Below, one piece after another: positions 24,246 to 32,739 of a stretch of 64,000 nt of DNA (positions are counted from its first letter, which is position 1; every line of letters starts with the position of its first letter). This DNA comes from Verrucomicrobiota bacterium (GTDB lineage: Bacteria > Verrucomicrobiota > Verrucomicrobiia > Limisphaerales > JADLHS01). Under the pieces are notes generated by a model. The model was not told where the DNA came from, ran no database searches, and worked only from the letters and a program-made list of their open reading frames with translations. The stretch covers positions 88,028-152,027 of the forward strand of contig JAKQDQ010000090.1 in assembly GCA_029573725.1 (NCBI GenBank), read 5' to 3'. Position numbers and translations under genes: made by a program.

Positions 24246-24944
24246 CTACTTCTTGGCGGGGGCGGATTTGGCCTCGGCCTTCGCCGCAGCCGCCTTGCCG
24301 GTGTCACTCGCGCCCTCTTCCTTCTTTTCCTTCGTCATTTCCACCTCGCCTGCGGCCGCGGCCTCGGCGGCCACCGGTTCGGCCTCCGCCTTGGGCTTCA
24401 CAACTGAAACCACCGGCGCCAGCCGGTTGCCGATGACCTCCACTCCCTCGGGCAATTTGAGGTCGCTGACATGGATGGTCTTGCCCACTTCAAGATCGCT
24501 CACGTCCACCACGATTTGCTCTGGCAACTGTTTGGGCAGGGCGCGGACCCGTAATTTGAAAATGACGTGTTCCAGCAAACCGCCGCCGGATTTCACTCCG
24601 ACCGCTTCGCCCGTGGTTTCGACGGGCACATTGATCACGACCTTCTCATTTTCATCCACCTCACGGAAATCCACGTGCAGGATGCTGCCGCTCAGGGGGT
24701 GGTGCTGAACCTCCTGCACCAGCGCCAGGCGTTTCTTCTTATCCACCTCGAGATCCACCAGGATGTTTTCCGAGTGGGAGCGATGCAACAGATCGCTGAG
24801 TTCCCGCCCCACGACCTCCAGGTTTTCGGGTTTGCTTTTCCCGCCGTAAATGGTGGCGGGGACGCGGCCCGCGGCGCGCAATTTCTTTAGACCGGTGCGC
24901 CGCACCTGCGAGCGCACAAAAGCATTGAATGGCACTGATTTCAT
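24246..24944 (-). CDS. rplY: 50S ribosomal protein L25 / general stress protein Ctc
   Basis: 232 residues of the long Ctc form. The L25 domain covers residues ~1-95 (RSQVRRTGLKKLRAAGRVPA, VQHHPLSGSILHVDF), and the beta-rich TL5 C-terminal domain ~95-185 (VPVETTGEAVGVKSGGGLLEH). The last ~45 residues are Ala/Glu/Lys low complexity ending APAKK. It binds 5S rRNA. It lies 24 nt after prs and upstream of pth, as in many bacteria. Confidence 0.95.
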   Translation of the reverse strand: MKSVPFNAFVRSQVRRTGLKKLRAAGRVPATIYGGKSKPENLEVVGRELSDLLHRSHSENILVDLEVDKKKRLALVQEVQHHPLSGSILHVDFREVDENEKVVINVPVETTGEAVGVKSGGGLLEHVIFKLRVRALPKQLPEQIVVDVSDLEVGKTIHVSDLKLPEGVEVIGNRLAPVVSVVKPKAEAEPVAAEAAAAGEVEMTKEKKEEGASDTGKAAAAKAEAKSAPAKK

Positions 24945-24968
24945 GACAAAAAATGGTTGGCCGGCGCC

Positions 24969-25913
24969 CTAGCTGGTGCGCCCGCCGTTTGCATCAAACA
25001 ATGAAGTCACCGACGAATTGTTATGGATTCGTTTGATGGCTTCGCCCAACAAACCCGCCACCGACAGGGTGGTGATTTTCACTCCCCGAATTGTCGGGCG
25101 CACGACTGTATCAGTTGTAATCAACTCGTCAATTGCCGATTTTCGTAATCTTTCAATGCCCGTATCCCCCAGAATGGCGTGGGAAACACAGGCAATGATG
25201 CTTTTTGCCCCCTTCTTTTTAAGCAATTCTGCGCCCTTGGTCAGCGTGCCGGCGGTTTCCGTCAGGTCATCCACCAACAACACATTTTTGCCCCGCACCT
25301 CGCCAATGAGCGTGGTGGAGTCCACCTCCGTCGCGCTTTTCCGGCGCTTGGCAATGATGGCCAGGGCCGCCGAGAAATGCTGGGAATAGGCATAGGCCAT
25401 TTTTAATCCTCCCACATCCGGGCTCACCACAACCAGATCCTTGAGCCTCTTTTTGCGCAGATATTCGTAAATCACCGGCGCGGCGTAGAGATGATCCACC
25501 GGAATGTCGAAAAAACCCTGGATTTGCTGCGCGTGCAAATCCACCGTGAGCACCCGATTGGCTCCCGCCGCCACCAACAAGTTCGCAACCAGCTTGGCAG
25601 TGATCGGTACCCGCGGCTGGTCCTTGCGATCCTGGCGCGCATATCCATAAAACGGCAGCACCGCGGTAATCCGATTCGCACTCGAACGCCGCAAGGCATC
25701 CATCATGATGAACAGTTCCATCAAATGATGGTTCGTCGGCGGGGAGGTCGGCTGGACGACGAACACGTCCTCGCCGCGCACGTTTTCCTTGATTTTAACG
25801 AAGGTTTCTCCGTCCGGAAACGGACGGACGTCGCATCTGCCGAGCTGGATGCCGATGTAATCGCAGATCGCCCGCGCCAGAGGCTCATTGGCCGTCCCAC
25901 TGAAAACTTTCAC
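24969..25913 (-). CDS. prs: Ribose-phosphate pyrophosphokinase (PRPP synthase)
   Basis: 314 residues. Motifs are KVFSGTANEPLARAI, RPFPDGETFVKI, FVVQPTSPPTNHHLMEL, YGYARQDRKDQPRVPITAKLVA (in part), TVDLHAQQIQGFF and VDDLTETAGTLTKGAELL (the PRPP loop). It makes PRPP from ribose 5-phosphate and ATP for nucleotide, His and Trp synthesis. It is the first gene of the prs-rplY-pth-rpsF-ssb-rplI operon, just downstream of the mnmA terminator. Confidence 0.97.
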   Translation of the reverse strand: MKVFSGTANEPLARAICDYIGIQLGRCDVRPFPDGETFVKIKENVRGEDVFVVQPTSPPTNHHLMELFIMMDALRRSSANRITAVLPFYGYARQDRKDQPRVPITAKLVANLLVAAGANRVLTVDLHAQQIQGFFDIPVDHLYAAPVIYEYLRKKRLKDLVVVSPDVGGLKMAYAYSQHFSAALAIIAKRRKSATEVDSTTLIGEVRGKNVLLVDDLTETAGTLTKGAELLKKKGAKSIIACVSHAILGDTGIERLRKSAIDELITTDTVVRPTIRGVKITTLSVAGLLGEAIKRIHNNSSVTSLFDANGGRTS

Positions 25914-25940
25914 AATTTCACCGATTCAGGCTGATGGTTT

Positions 25941-25967
25941 AAATGAAAACCGCCCGGAGTCCGGGCG
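25941..25967 (-). terminator. Rho-independent terminator after mnmA
   Basis: Minus strand: CGCCCGG-ACT-CCGGGCG followed by GTTTTCATTT. It lies about 100 nt after the mnmA stop and just upstream of prs, so it separates the lux-like/mnmA operon from the prs operon. Confidence 0.85.
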
Positions 25968-26070
25968 CAAAGCGGAGGCACTCTAACAGCCACACCTGCT
26001 CACGCAAGGTGAATGTACCGCACCCGCAAAAAAAACATCCCGGGCGTCAGGGCGCGGCCGCCGTTCCGGC

Positions 26071-27153
26071 TCACCGGCAAATCCACCCGCCGCCGACCAC
26101 CAGGTCCTCCTGATAAAAAACGGCGGCCTGCCCGGGAGTGACCGCACGCTGCGGCACCGCCAGTTTCACGCGGGCCCGCCCCGCTTCCAGCGGCGTCACC
26201 GTGGCCGCCGCCCCCGGATGATTGTGGCGAATTTTGACCATGACGGCGCAGTCCGCGGCCGGGCGCTCCCACGGAATCCAGTTGCAATCGCGCACGGTAA
26301 ATTCATCCCGCGCCAGGAGTGAGTCATCCCCGACCACCACCCGGTTGCGCGTGGCATCCAGTTCCACCACGTACAATGGCTTGGGTGATGAAATGCCCAG
26401 CCCCTTGCGCTGGCCAATGGTGTAAAACGCCACTCCCTCATGCTGGCCAAGCACCCGGCCCTGAATATCCACAATGTCGCCACGGGTTTTCGTCACCAGG
26501 TTGGCCTGTTGCAGAAATGCGCCGTAGTTGTTGTCCGGCACAAAGCAGATTTCCATGCTCTCCACCTTGTCCGCAGTTTTGAGATGGCAATGGCGCGCCA
26601 CTTCGCGCGTGGCGGTCTTGGTCTTCTCCCCCAACGGAAACATCGCCCGTGCCAGCTGGTCCTGCCGCAACGAAAAGAGAAAGTAACTCTGGTCCTTGCC
26701 CAGGTCCCGCCCGCGCCGGAGCAGCATCCGCCCGCCCGCCGCACGTTCCACCCGGGCGAAATGGCCGGTGGCAACATAGTCCGCGCCCAACTGGTTGGCG
26801 CGATCAATCAACCGCCCGAACTTGAGGTTCTGATTGCACATGACGCAGGGATTCGGGGTGCGGCCCGCCTTGTATTCATCGGCGAAATACTGGATGACAT
26901 GCTTTTGAAACTCTGCGGATTCATCAATCAGGTAGTAGGGAATGCCCAGCTGGTGGCAGACGGAGCGGGCATCGGTCACCGCCTGGGGACCGCAACACTT
27001 GTCCTCCGCCCGGTTCACACAATCCTGCGGCCAAAGCTTCAACGTGACGCCGATCACGTCATATCCCTGCTCCAACAAAAGCGCGGCCGTGGCCGAGGAA
27101 TCCACGCCTCCGCTCATCCCGCAAATTACCCGCTGTTTCTTCGGTGCCACCAC
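26071..27153 (-). CDS. mnmA: tRNA-specific 2-thiouridylase MnmA
   Basis: About 360 residues with a GTG start at 27153 (VAPKKQRVICGMSGG); the track's TTG at 27174 is less likely. It has the PP-loop GMSGGVDSSATAALL, the first catalytic Cys in NPCVMCNQNLKFG, the second Cys in SMEICFVPDN, and FYTIGQRKGLGIS. It thiolates U34 of Lys, Glu and Gln tRNAs. It follows apbE by about 60 nt on the same strand and could be the last gene of that operon; a terminator follows. Confidence 0.95.
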   Translation of the reverse strand: MVAPKKQRVICGMSGGVDSSATAALLLEQGYDVIGVTLKLWPQDCVNRAEDKCCGPQAVTDARSVCHQLGIPYYLIDESAEFQKHVIQYFADEYKAGRTPNPCVMCNQNLKFGRLIDRANQLGADYVATGHFARVERAAGGRMLLRRGRDLGKDQSYFLFSLRQDQLARAMFPLGEKTKTATREVARHCHLKTADKVESMEICFVPDNNYGAFLQQANLVTKTRGDIVDIQGRVLGQHEGVAFYTIGQRKGLGISSPKPLYVVELDATRNRVVVGDDSLLARDEFTVRDCNWIPWERPAADCAVMVKIRHNHPGAAATVTPLEAGRARVKLAVPQRAVTPGQAAVFYQEDLVVGGGWICR

Positions 27154-27211
27154 AGTGCGCCAGTATAGAAGCAATCACCCCCGTCGCAAGCACTCGCGCA
27201 GAGACGCGGTT

Positions 27212-28213
27212 TCAGCGGTTCACTTCGAGCATTTCCACACCGCTGGCGGTTTCCTGATAAATGATCGCCGCCAGACCGGGTTGTGACGCTATCAGTCTGC
27301 GGCCCGCGGCCATCCCCAAAATGCTCGCGGCCGTGTCAAAGGCGTCGCTCTGCGTCGCATGCGCGGCAATGACAGAAACCTGGCAACGATTGGTCAGCCC
27401 CATCCCCGTGCGTGGATCCACAATGTGGGAATAACGAATGCCTCCGATGACGACAAACTGCTCCGTATCCCCGGCCGTGGAAACTGCGGCATTGGTCAGC
27501 ACCAGGGTCCGGGCGGCGCCGGCACTTCGAAACGGCGTGCCTATGGAAACGCGCCAGCCCGCCTGCCCGGGCGGGGCGTCCCCCACCGCAATGTCGCCAC
27601 TGGCGGCAATCAACGCCCGCGGAAGGCCGTGCTGTCGCAACACCGCCAGCGCGGCATCCGCCGCATAACCCTTGGCAATGCTGCCCAAATCCAACTGCAT
27701 GTTGGTCGCCAGCAAGGTGACCGTCTGCTGCGCGGCGTCCAACCCGAGCTTCCGCCAGCCCACTGCCGCGTGCGCGCGCGCGAGCTGCTCGGCGGTGGGC
27801 AGGGTCTGGGTGCGCCGCGCCCGCCGCCAAAGGCGCACGAGGGGGCCCACCGTGGGGTCCAAGGCGCCATCGCTGAGTTCCGCCACGCGCCGCGCCTCCG
27901 CCAGCACGGCAAACAACTCCGGACTGACCGGCACCGGGCGCCCCGCCGGCTGCTGGCACAGCCGCATCAGTTCGCTCTCAGCATCGTAATCCGTCATCAT
28001 TTCCTCGAGGGCTCCGACCCGGGCGAACGCGGCATCTGCCGCCTCCCGGGCGCGAAGCGCGTTCGTCGCATAAAGCGTGATGCTGAACAGCGTGCCCATC
28101 GCCGGATGCTGGAACTGGAAGCGTTCCAACCGGGGCGGGTTGCCGGCCGGACTCCCCGACAACCCGCCGGCTAACAGCAGAACGGCCATGGTGGCGAGAC
28201 AAAGCGTCTTCAT
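27212..28213 (-). CDS. apbE: FAD:protein FMN transferase (ApbE family)
   Basis: 333 residues from MKTLCLATMAVLLLAGG (28213), whose ATG overlaps the queD stop. A signal peptide precedes the ApbE domain: AMGTLFSITLYA, ALDPTVGPLVRLW, DLGSIAKGYAADAAL, SGDIAVG and SHIVDPRTG (metal-binding region). These periplasmic Mg-dependent enzymes attach FMN to Thr/Ser of target flavoproteins such as Nqr/Rnf subunits, none of which are encoded nearby. It is in a coupled row luxE-luxC-queD-apbE. Confidence 0.93.
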   Translation of the reverse strand: MKTLCLATMAVLLLAGGLSGSPAGNPPRLERFQFQHPAMGTLFSITLYATNALRAREAADAAFARVGALEEMMTDYDAESELMRLCQQPAGRPVPVSPELFAVLAEARRVAELSDGALDPTVGPLVRLWRRARRTQTLPTAEQLARAHAAVGWRKLGLDAAQQTVTLLATNMQLDLGSIAKGYAADAALAVLRQHGLPRALIAASGDIAVGDAPPGQAGWRVSIGTPFRSAGAARTLVLTNAAVSTAGDTEQFVVIGGIRYSHIVDPRTGMGLTNRCQVSVIAAHATQSDAFDTAASILGMAAGRRLIASQPGLAAIIYQETASGVEMLEVNR

Positions 28214-28575
28214 GCCCCACCTCGGTAAACGGCGCGGGCCGTACACGTCTCCGCCACCACCACTTCGGTAAGCAACGGCAACCGGCGCTTTAACCGCCGC
28301 CAGATCCAGGCCGCCAGTACTTCGCTGGTGGGATTTTCCAATCCGGGAATTTCATTCAGATAGTAATGGTCCAGTTTTTTCCAGATCGGTTTGAACGCCG
28401 CCGAAATATCCGCATAATCCATCAGCCAGCCGAGGCGTGGATCACACTCGCCCGCCACCACGATTTCGACGCGGAAACTGTGGCCGTGTAAACGCCGGCA
28501 CTTGTGCGCCTTCGGCAACCACGGCAGTTGATGCGCGGCTTCAAACTGAAAAGTTTTTCGCAACTCGATTTTCAT
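28210..28575 (-). CDS. queD: 6-carboxy-5,6,7,8-tetrahydropterin synthase (QueD/PTPS family)
   Basis: 121 residues from MKIELRKTFQFEAAHQLPW (28575). The zinc ligands appear as FEAAHQL and CRRLHGHSFRVE, with the catalytic Cys in HKCRRLHGH; LGWLMDYADI and LDHYYLNEI complete the T-fold signature. QueD makes the queuosine precursor from dihydroneopterin triphosphate. Other queuosine genes are not adjacent. It overlaps luxC upstream and apbE downstream by ATGA. A different pterin role within the lux-like operon is possible. Confidence 0.9.
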   Translation of the reverse strand: MKIELRKTFQFEAAHQLPWLPKAHKCRRLHGHSFRVEIVVAGECDPRLGWLMDYADISAAFKPIWKKLDHYYLNEIPGLENPTSEVLAAWIWRRLKRRLPLLTEVVVAETCTARAVYRGGA

Positions 28576-29933
28576 GATTCGCAATCCGTCCACGTGACCA
28601 GGTCGGCCAATGCCGGGCGACCATCCTGCCGCCAGGTCAGCGGTGGCCGTTGCATTTGCCCCAGCGGACAAATCCGGCTCGCTCCCCAGCGCCCCAGTTG
28701 TCTGGCCACTCCGGCCCATTGGGACCGGGGCACCGCCAGGCCGACGGTGGAAACCTGACGCCGGTGCGCGTCGGCCACCTGCAAGACTTCCGTCACCCCG
28801 CTGACCGGCCGGATGTGGATGAACCGGTGCAGACAGGAAACCGGGAACGGCGACTCCGCTTCACACACCACCGTCCAGGCGGTGGAGTCCGGGCTCTGCC
28901 ACACGTGCGTCGCCTCCCCCTGCGCCGACCGCATTTGATAAATCTGCCGGCGCGTGGCGATGATCGCCGCCGTCGCGGTCGGCACCCCGCCGCGGGGTGC
29001 CGTCCGCTCACAACGCTCCAATTCCCCGGCAAGTTTTGCGGCAAACTGCTCCGGTGCAAGAGCCCCGCCGTTTTGCACAAAAAAAACATGTGGTGACAAG
29101 CATCCCAGTTGATCCCACGCCGTCACATCGTCGGCCGCCGCGCGCACCAGGTGGTCCACCTCCGCCAGGTTGAGCAAATCCCTGGCAACGTAACCGAAAC
29201 TCAAACGATGGCCATGCCCCAAAAAACGGATGGGGTGCGGCAGTTCGCGCTGGATCTTCACCAACGTCTCGTCGCGGCCCGTCGCCGTGACGCAGTCGGC
29301 CACCGCCCACAATACCTGTTCCAATTCGGTCGCTCCGCCGGGCCATTCGACCACTTCGAGGCACGCCGCAAGCTTCGGGTCCACCCGGTACAGGGAATGG
29401 GCAAACAACCGTGGCAGCAACGTCGTGCCCCGGCCGCATTTCACCACCTGCGCCGAGCGCACGAGCAATCCAAAAATCATGCTGGTCAGGGTCGGATTCG
29501 GGATGTTCCCGGCGGCAATGTGAACCAGCAGTCCCGGCCCCGTCGCCAACGCCGTTTTCCCGCTGGCGCGTTCCACCCGGCTGGCCACCAGTTCATCCAG
29601 GCGTTGCACCTCGCTGAATTCCTGTTCCAGCAACCGCTCAAAATTTTCCCGCGTCAGCTGCCGGAAAAATTCATCCAGCCCGCGCGCCAGAGTGGGCCGG
29701 CTGAATCCCAGTTCCACCGGCCCCACGTCCAGGGCGAGCTGCCGCAGTTCCCCCTCCGGTTGCAGCCAGCCTGCCGCCACCTCCACCAGCGCGCCGATGA
29801 TGTCATCGGTCGTCCGCGTGACCAGGTAATGGCGGCGATTGTGTTTGAGCGCCGCACACGTTTCCGCCAGCAACTTGGGTGTCAGCGTCGCTTCGGCGGG
29901 CAAATCGGCCAGAAAGTAATGCGGCAGGCTCAT
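28572..29933 (-). CDS. LuxC-like acyl-CoA reductase
   Basis: 453 residues from MSLPHYFLADLP (29933), with the ATG overlapping the upstream stop (ATGA). Family features are HIAAGNIPNPTLTSMIFGLLVRSAQVVKCGRG (in part) and a catalytic Cys in WDQLGCLSPHVFF. LuxC-type enzymes reduce an activated fatty acid to the aldehyde with NADPH. No luxAB luciferase is present. The enzyme pairs with the LuxE-like gene directly upstream, so the two should form a fatty-acid-to-aldehyde module whose purpose is unknown. Confidence 0.87.
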   Translation of the reverse strand: MSLPHYFLADLPAEATLTPKLLAETCAALKHNRRHYLVTRTTDDIIGALVEVAAGWLQPEGELRQLALDVGPVELGFSRPTLARGLDEFFRQLTRENFERLLEQEFSEVQRLDELVASRVERASGKTALATGPGLLVHIAAGNIPNPTLTSMIFGLLVRSAQVVKCGRGTTLLPRLFAHSLYRVDPKLAACLEVVEWPGGATELEQVLWAVADCVTATGRDETLVKIQRELPHPIRFLGHGHRLSFGYVARDLLNLAEVDHLVRAAADDVTAWDQLGCLSPHVFFVQNGGALAPEQFAAKLAGELERCERTAPRGGVPTATAAIIATRRQIYQMRSAQGEATHVWQSPDSTAWTVVCEAESPFPVSCLHRFIHIRPVSGVTEVLQVADAHRRQVSTVGLAVPRSQWAGVARQLGRWGASRICPLGQMQRPPLTWRQDGRPALADLVTWTDCES

Positions 29934-31084
29934 GCGGGCATCAAGGAACAACCACGCGGTTCCGCCGCGCCGGCCCGTCCCAGCAAGGCAAATCCCGTCG
30001 ATCTGCGCACCGCCAGATCTTCCGTTTGAATGGCCAGGACGGAAAACACATTGGCCAGATCATAAATCCGCAACAACCCGGTTCCGCCCACTTCCACTTC
30101 CCGCCCGGTTTCGGGGGAAATCACCCGCGCCCGGGCCCAGTTCGGAAATTGGAAGTGGCGGAATTCCGCCGCGTTGCCTTCGCGCCGGCGGCCGGTCAAA
30201 TCATACGCCTGTGAACTTAATTCGCTCATCCCATATTCACACACGATATTGGCGACGGGCACGCCCAACCAGGCGGTGATGAGCTGATACAACCCGGCTT
30301 TCGGCAGGGCGCGCGAACGTCCTTTGTAACCGCCTGTCTCCAGCACGAACGAGCCCACGGGCAGGCGGAGCCGGCAATCCCGGCGCGCCAGCTCGTCCAG
30401 CAATTGAACAAACGAAAACGCCGTCCCCAGCACCAGCCACGGCTGCGACTGCCGGTCCGGGGCGGATGCGGTTGACGGCGGCCCGTCACCCGTCACCCGG
30501 AGCAGGAGGCGCTCGAAGTCCAGTTCCCACGCGCCGGCCGCATTAACGCGCCCCACGAAGGCGCCGTCCCCCGCCCCCAGCTGTTGCCGCACAAAATCGA
30601 ACATGTGCACCAAGGAGGAGTGCGGCGCCTGCCCGGCTGGTGGCGTCAGAATCAGACAGCGGTCGGCGACAAAGCCGTCGGGCACATGGTGCCGCCACCA
30701 CGCCCATAAGGAGGTCTCGTAAAGTGCCAGCGAGTCCGCGCCGTGAAAATGGCGGCTCGGACGTTGACCGGTCGTGCCGCTGGACTCAAACACCCGCGTC
30801 CGCTCGGCCGGGGCGAGACAGGTCAAATCCCATTCCTTGAACGCGGCGGCGGGGACCGCCGGAATCTGCGTCCAATGCGTGACTGATTCCGGACGCGTCC
30901 CTTGCGCGTCGCACCAGCGCCGGTACGGGACGTTGCATCGGAACTGCAACTGAAACAATGCCACCGCAAGGGCGTTGAAATCCGAGTCCCGCGATCCCGG
31001 CCCGGAATCAGCACAACAGCCAGCCGGACAATGCTGGATGAAACCATGCACGCGCCGGGCAAAACTGGAAAGCTCCGTGGTCAT
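29930..31084 (-). CDS. LuxE-like acyl-protein synthetase
   Basis: 384 residues from MTTELSSFARRVHGF (31084). It has FESSGTTGQRPSRHF (the phosphate loop of the adenylate-forming fold), FVLETGGYKGRSR and CEYGMSELSSQAYD, characteristic of LuxE and related ligases. It would activate a carboxylic acid with ATP and load it on a Cys for reduction by LuxC. It is the first gene of a coupled row and is divergent from the DUF4832 gene. A phenylacetate-CoA-ligase-like role on another acid is an alternative. Confidence 0.87.
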   Translation of the reverse strand: MTTELSSFARRVHGFIQHCPAGCCADSGPGSRDSDFNALAVALFQLQFRCNVPYRRWCDAQGTRPESVTHWTQIPAVPAAAFKEWDLTCLAPAERTRVFESSGTTGQRPSRHFHGADSLALYETSLWAWWRHHVPDGFVADRCLILTPPAGQAPHSSLVHMFDFVRQQLGAGDGAFVGRVNAAGAWELDFERLLLRVTGDGPPSTASAPDRQSQPWLVLGTAFSFVQLLDELARRDCRLRLPVGSFVLETGGYKGRSRALPKAGLYQLITAWLGVPVANIVCEYGMSELSSQAYDLTGRRREGNAAEFRHFQFPNWARARVISPETGREVEVGGTGLLRIYDLANVFSVLAIQTEDLAVRRSTGFALLGRAGAAEPRGCSLMPA

Positions 31085-31236
31085 TGCGGTTTTTATTGGC
31101 CGGCTGGTTTTCCGCCACAGCCTGGACCGGCAATCTGGCAAAATAAACCGGCCGCGACAACTTCTTTGTCGTCCGCTGCCGTTCCGGGTGGCGACCGGAG
31201 GTTGCCAGCCGGATGGATTTCTCATAGACCTTGGTC

Positions 31237-32715
31237 ATGAGTTGCAGGCACACCGTCCGAAATCTGTGTTGGCTTCCCCTGTTGTGGCTCGGAGTCCGCC
31301 TTTGCGCCGGCCCGACCAATTGTGTCGTAGAACCCCGGGACACCGGCGCCGCGCTCGTCAATCCCGGCATGGGCTGGACCTTCCACTTTTTCTCGAATTT
31401 ACTGGAAAATTACGGATCAAAACTGGCTCCCAGCGACACGTTGGACGATTGGCCGGGCCTGTCGGTGGTGTACCTGCGTGTGCCGTGGGGATTCCTCGAA
31501 CCCGAGGAAGGCAAGTTCAACTGGTCGCTGCTCGACACTCCGGCGCAACGCTGGATCGCCAAAGGCAAACGCATCGCCCTCCGGATCACCACTTCCGAAA
31601 ACTGGATGCGTTACGCGACGCCCGCATGGGTGAAGGCCGCCGGCGCAAAGGGGGTTGCCTATCAGTTCGGTCAGGGACCGAAAGCGGACGGAGCGCAGTG
31701 GGACCCGGACTTTCTCGATCCCATCTACCTGCAAAAGCTGGAGCATTTCCTCGCCGCCCTGGCGCAACGCTATGATGGCAACCCCAACGTGGCCTTCATT
31801 GACATTGGCACGTTCGGACTTTGGGGCGAAGCGCACACGCTGATGAGCAGCCAGTTGTCGGACGCCCAAACGCTGGCGGCAGTGAAACGGCACATTGATC
31901 TGCACGTGAAATATTTCCGTCACACCCTGCTCTGCCTCAGCGACGATGCCGCCGGTCACGATCGGCCCGGCCGCGATTTCCCCATCATGGATTACGCCCG
32001 CGTCCGCGGCGTCACCCTGCGCGACGACAGCATCCTGGTGCAACCGCCGCCACGCTCGTGGTATCACGCGGAAATGGCCGCGGCCTTCTGGCCCACGCTC
32101 CCGGTCATTCTGGAGCACGAACATTATGGCAGCTCAAAACTGCGCAACGCGTGGGGTGATGGTTCACTGTTGCTGAAGGCGGTGGAGGATTATCATGCCA
32201 GTTACCTCTCGATCCACTGGTGGCCGCGCGAAGAACTGAACGAAAACCGCGAACTCATCCAGCGCATCAACCGCCGGCTCGGTTATCGTTTGCAACTGCG
32301 CGAAATTTCCTGGCCCGCTGAAGTCGCGCTCGGAACGCCTTTCACCGTCACCACCAAATGGGCCAACGCCGGAGTCGCCCCCTGCTACGGCGGCGGATTC
32401 TGGGCGCTCACCTTGAAGGATGACAACGGCGGGATGGTTTCCGTCCATGTGGCCGGAGATTTTGACGTAAGGCAGCTTGAACCGGGACCGCCAGGGAGGA
32501 TTCCCGTCACGGACCATGCCGCCGAATACGTCATCGGGCGCGAATACGTGGATCCGTTCGGCAAATTCGCCCCCGCAACGCAACCGGGCACTTACACGGT
32601 CTTCGTCTCCGTGGGGCAGCGCGACGGCACTCCCACCCTTGCCCTGCCGTTGCCGGCGGATGACGGACAGCATCGCTACCGGATGGGACGGATGACCGTG
32701 ACGGAACGCCGGTAA
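31237..32715 (+). CDS. Secreted glycosidase-like protein (DUF4832/TIM-barrel type)
   Basis: 492 residues from ATG 31237 (the TTG at 31231 is less likely). A signal peptide (CWLPLLWLGVRLCAG) is followed by a TIM-barrel region: LVNPGMGWTFHFF, WGFLEPEEGKFNW, RYDGNPNVAFIDIGTFGLWGEAH (in part) and ILEHEHYGS. The C-terminal ~150 residues (residues ~345-490) form a beta-sandwich like DUF4832. This set is common in Verrucomicrobiota proteins related to clan-A glycosidases, but the substrate is not readable. It is divergent from luxE. Confidence 0.8.
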   Translation: MSCRHTVRNLCWLPLLWLGVRLCAGPTNCVVEPRDTGAALVNPGMGWTFHFFSNLLENYGSKLAPSDTLDDWPGLSVVYLRVPWGFLEPEEGKFNWSLLDTPAQRWIAKGKRIALRITTSENWMRYATPAWVKAAGAKGVAYQFGQGPKADGAQWDPDFLDPIYLQKLEHFLAALAQRYDGNPNVAFIDIGTFGLWGEAHTLMSSQLSDAQTLAAVKRHIDLHVKYFRHTLLCLSDDAAGHDRPGRDFPIMDYARVRGVTLRDDSILVQPPPRSWYHAEMAAAFWPTLPVILEHEHYGSSKLRNAWGDGSLLLKAVEDYHASYLSIHWWPREELNENRELIQRINRRLGYRLQLREISWPAEVALGTPFTVTTKWANAGVAPCYGGGFWALTLKDDNGGMVSVHVAGDFDVRQLEPGPPGRIPVTDHAAEYVIGREYVDPFGKFAPATQPGTYTVFVSVGQRDGTPTLALPLPADDGQHRYRMGRMTVTERR

Positions 32716-32739
32716 TTTTACCGTCGTCGTCCGCGCTCC

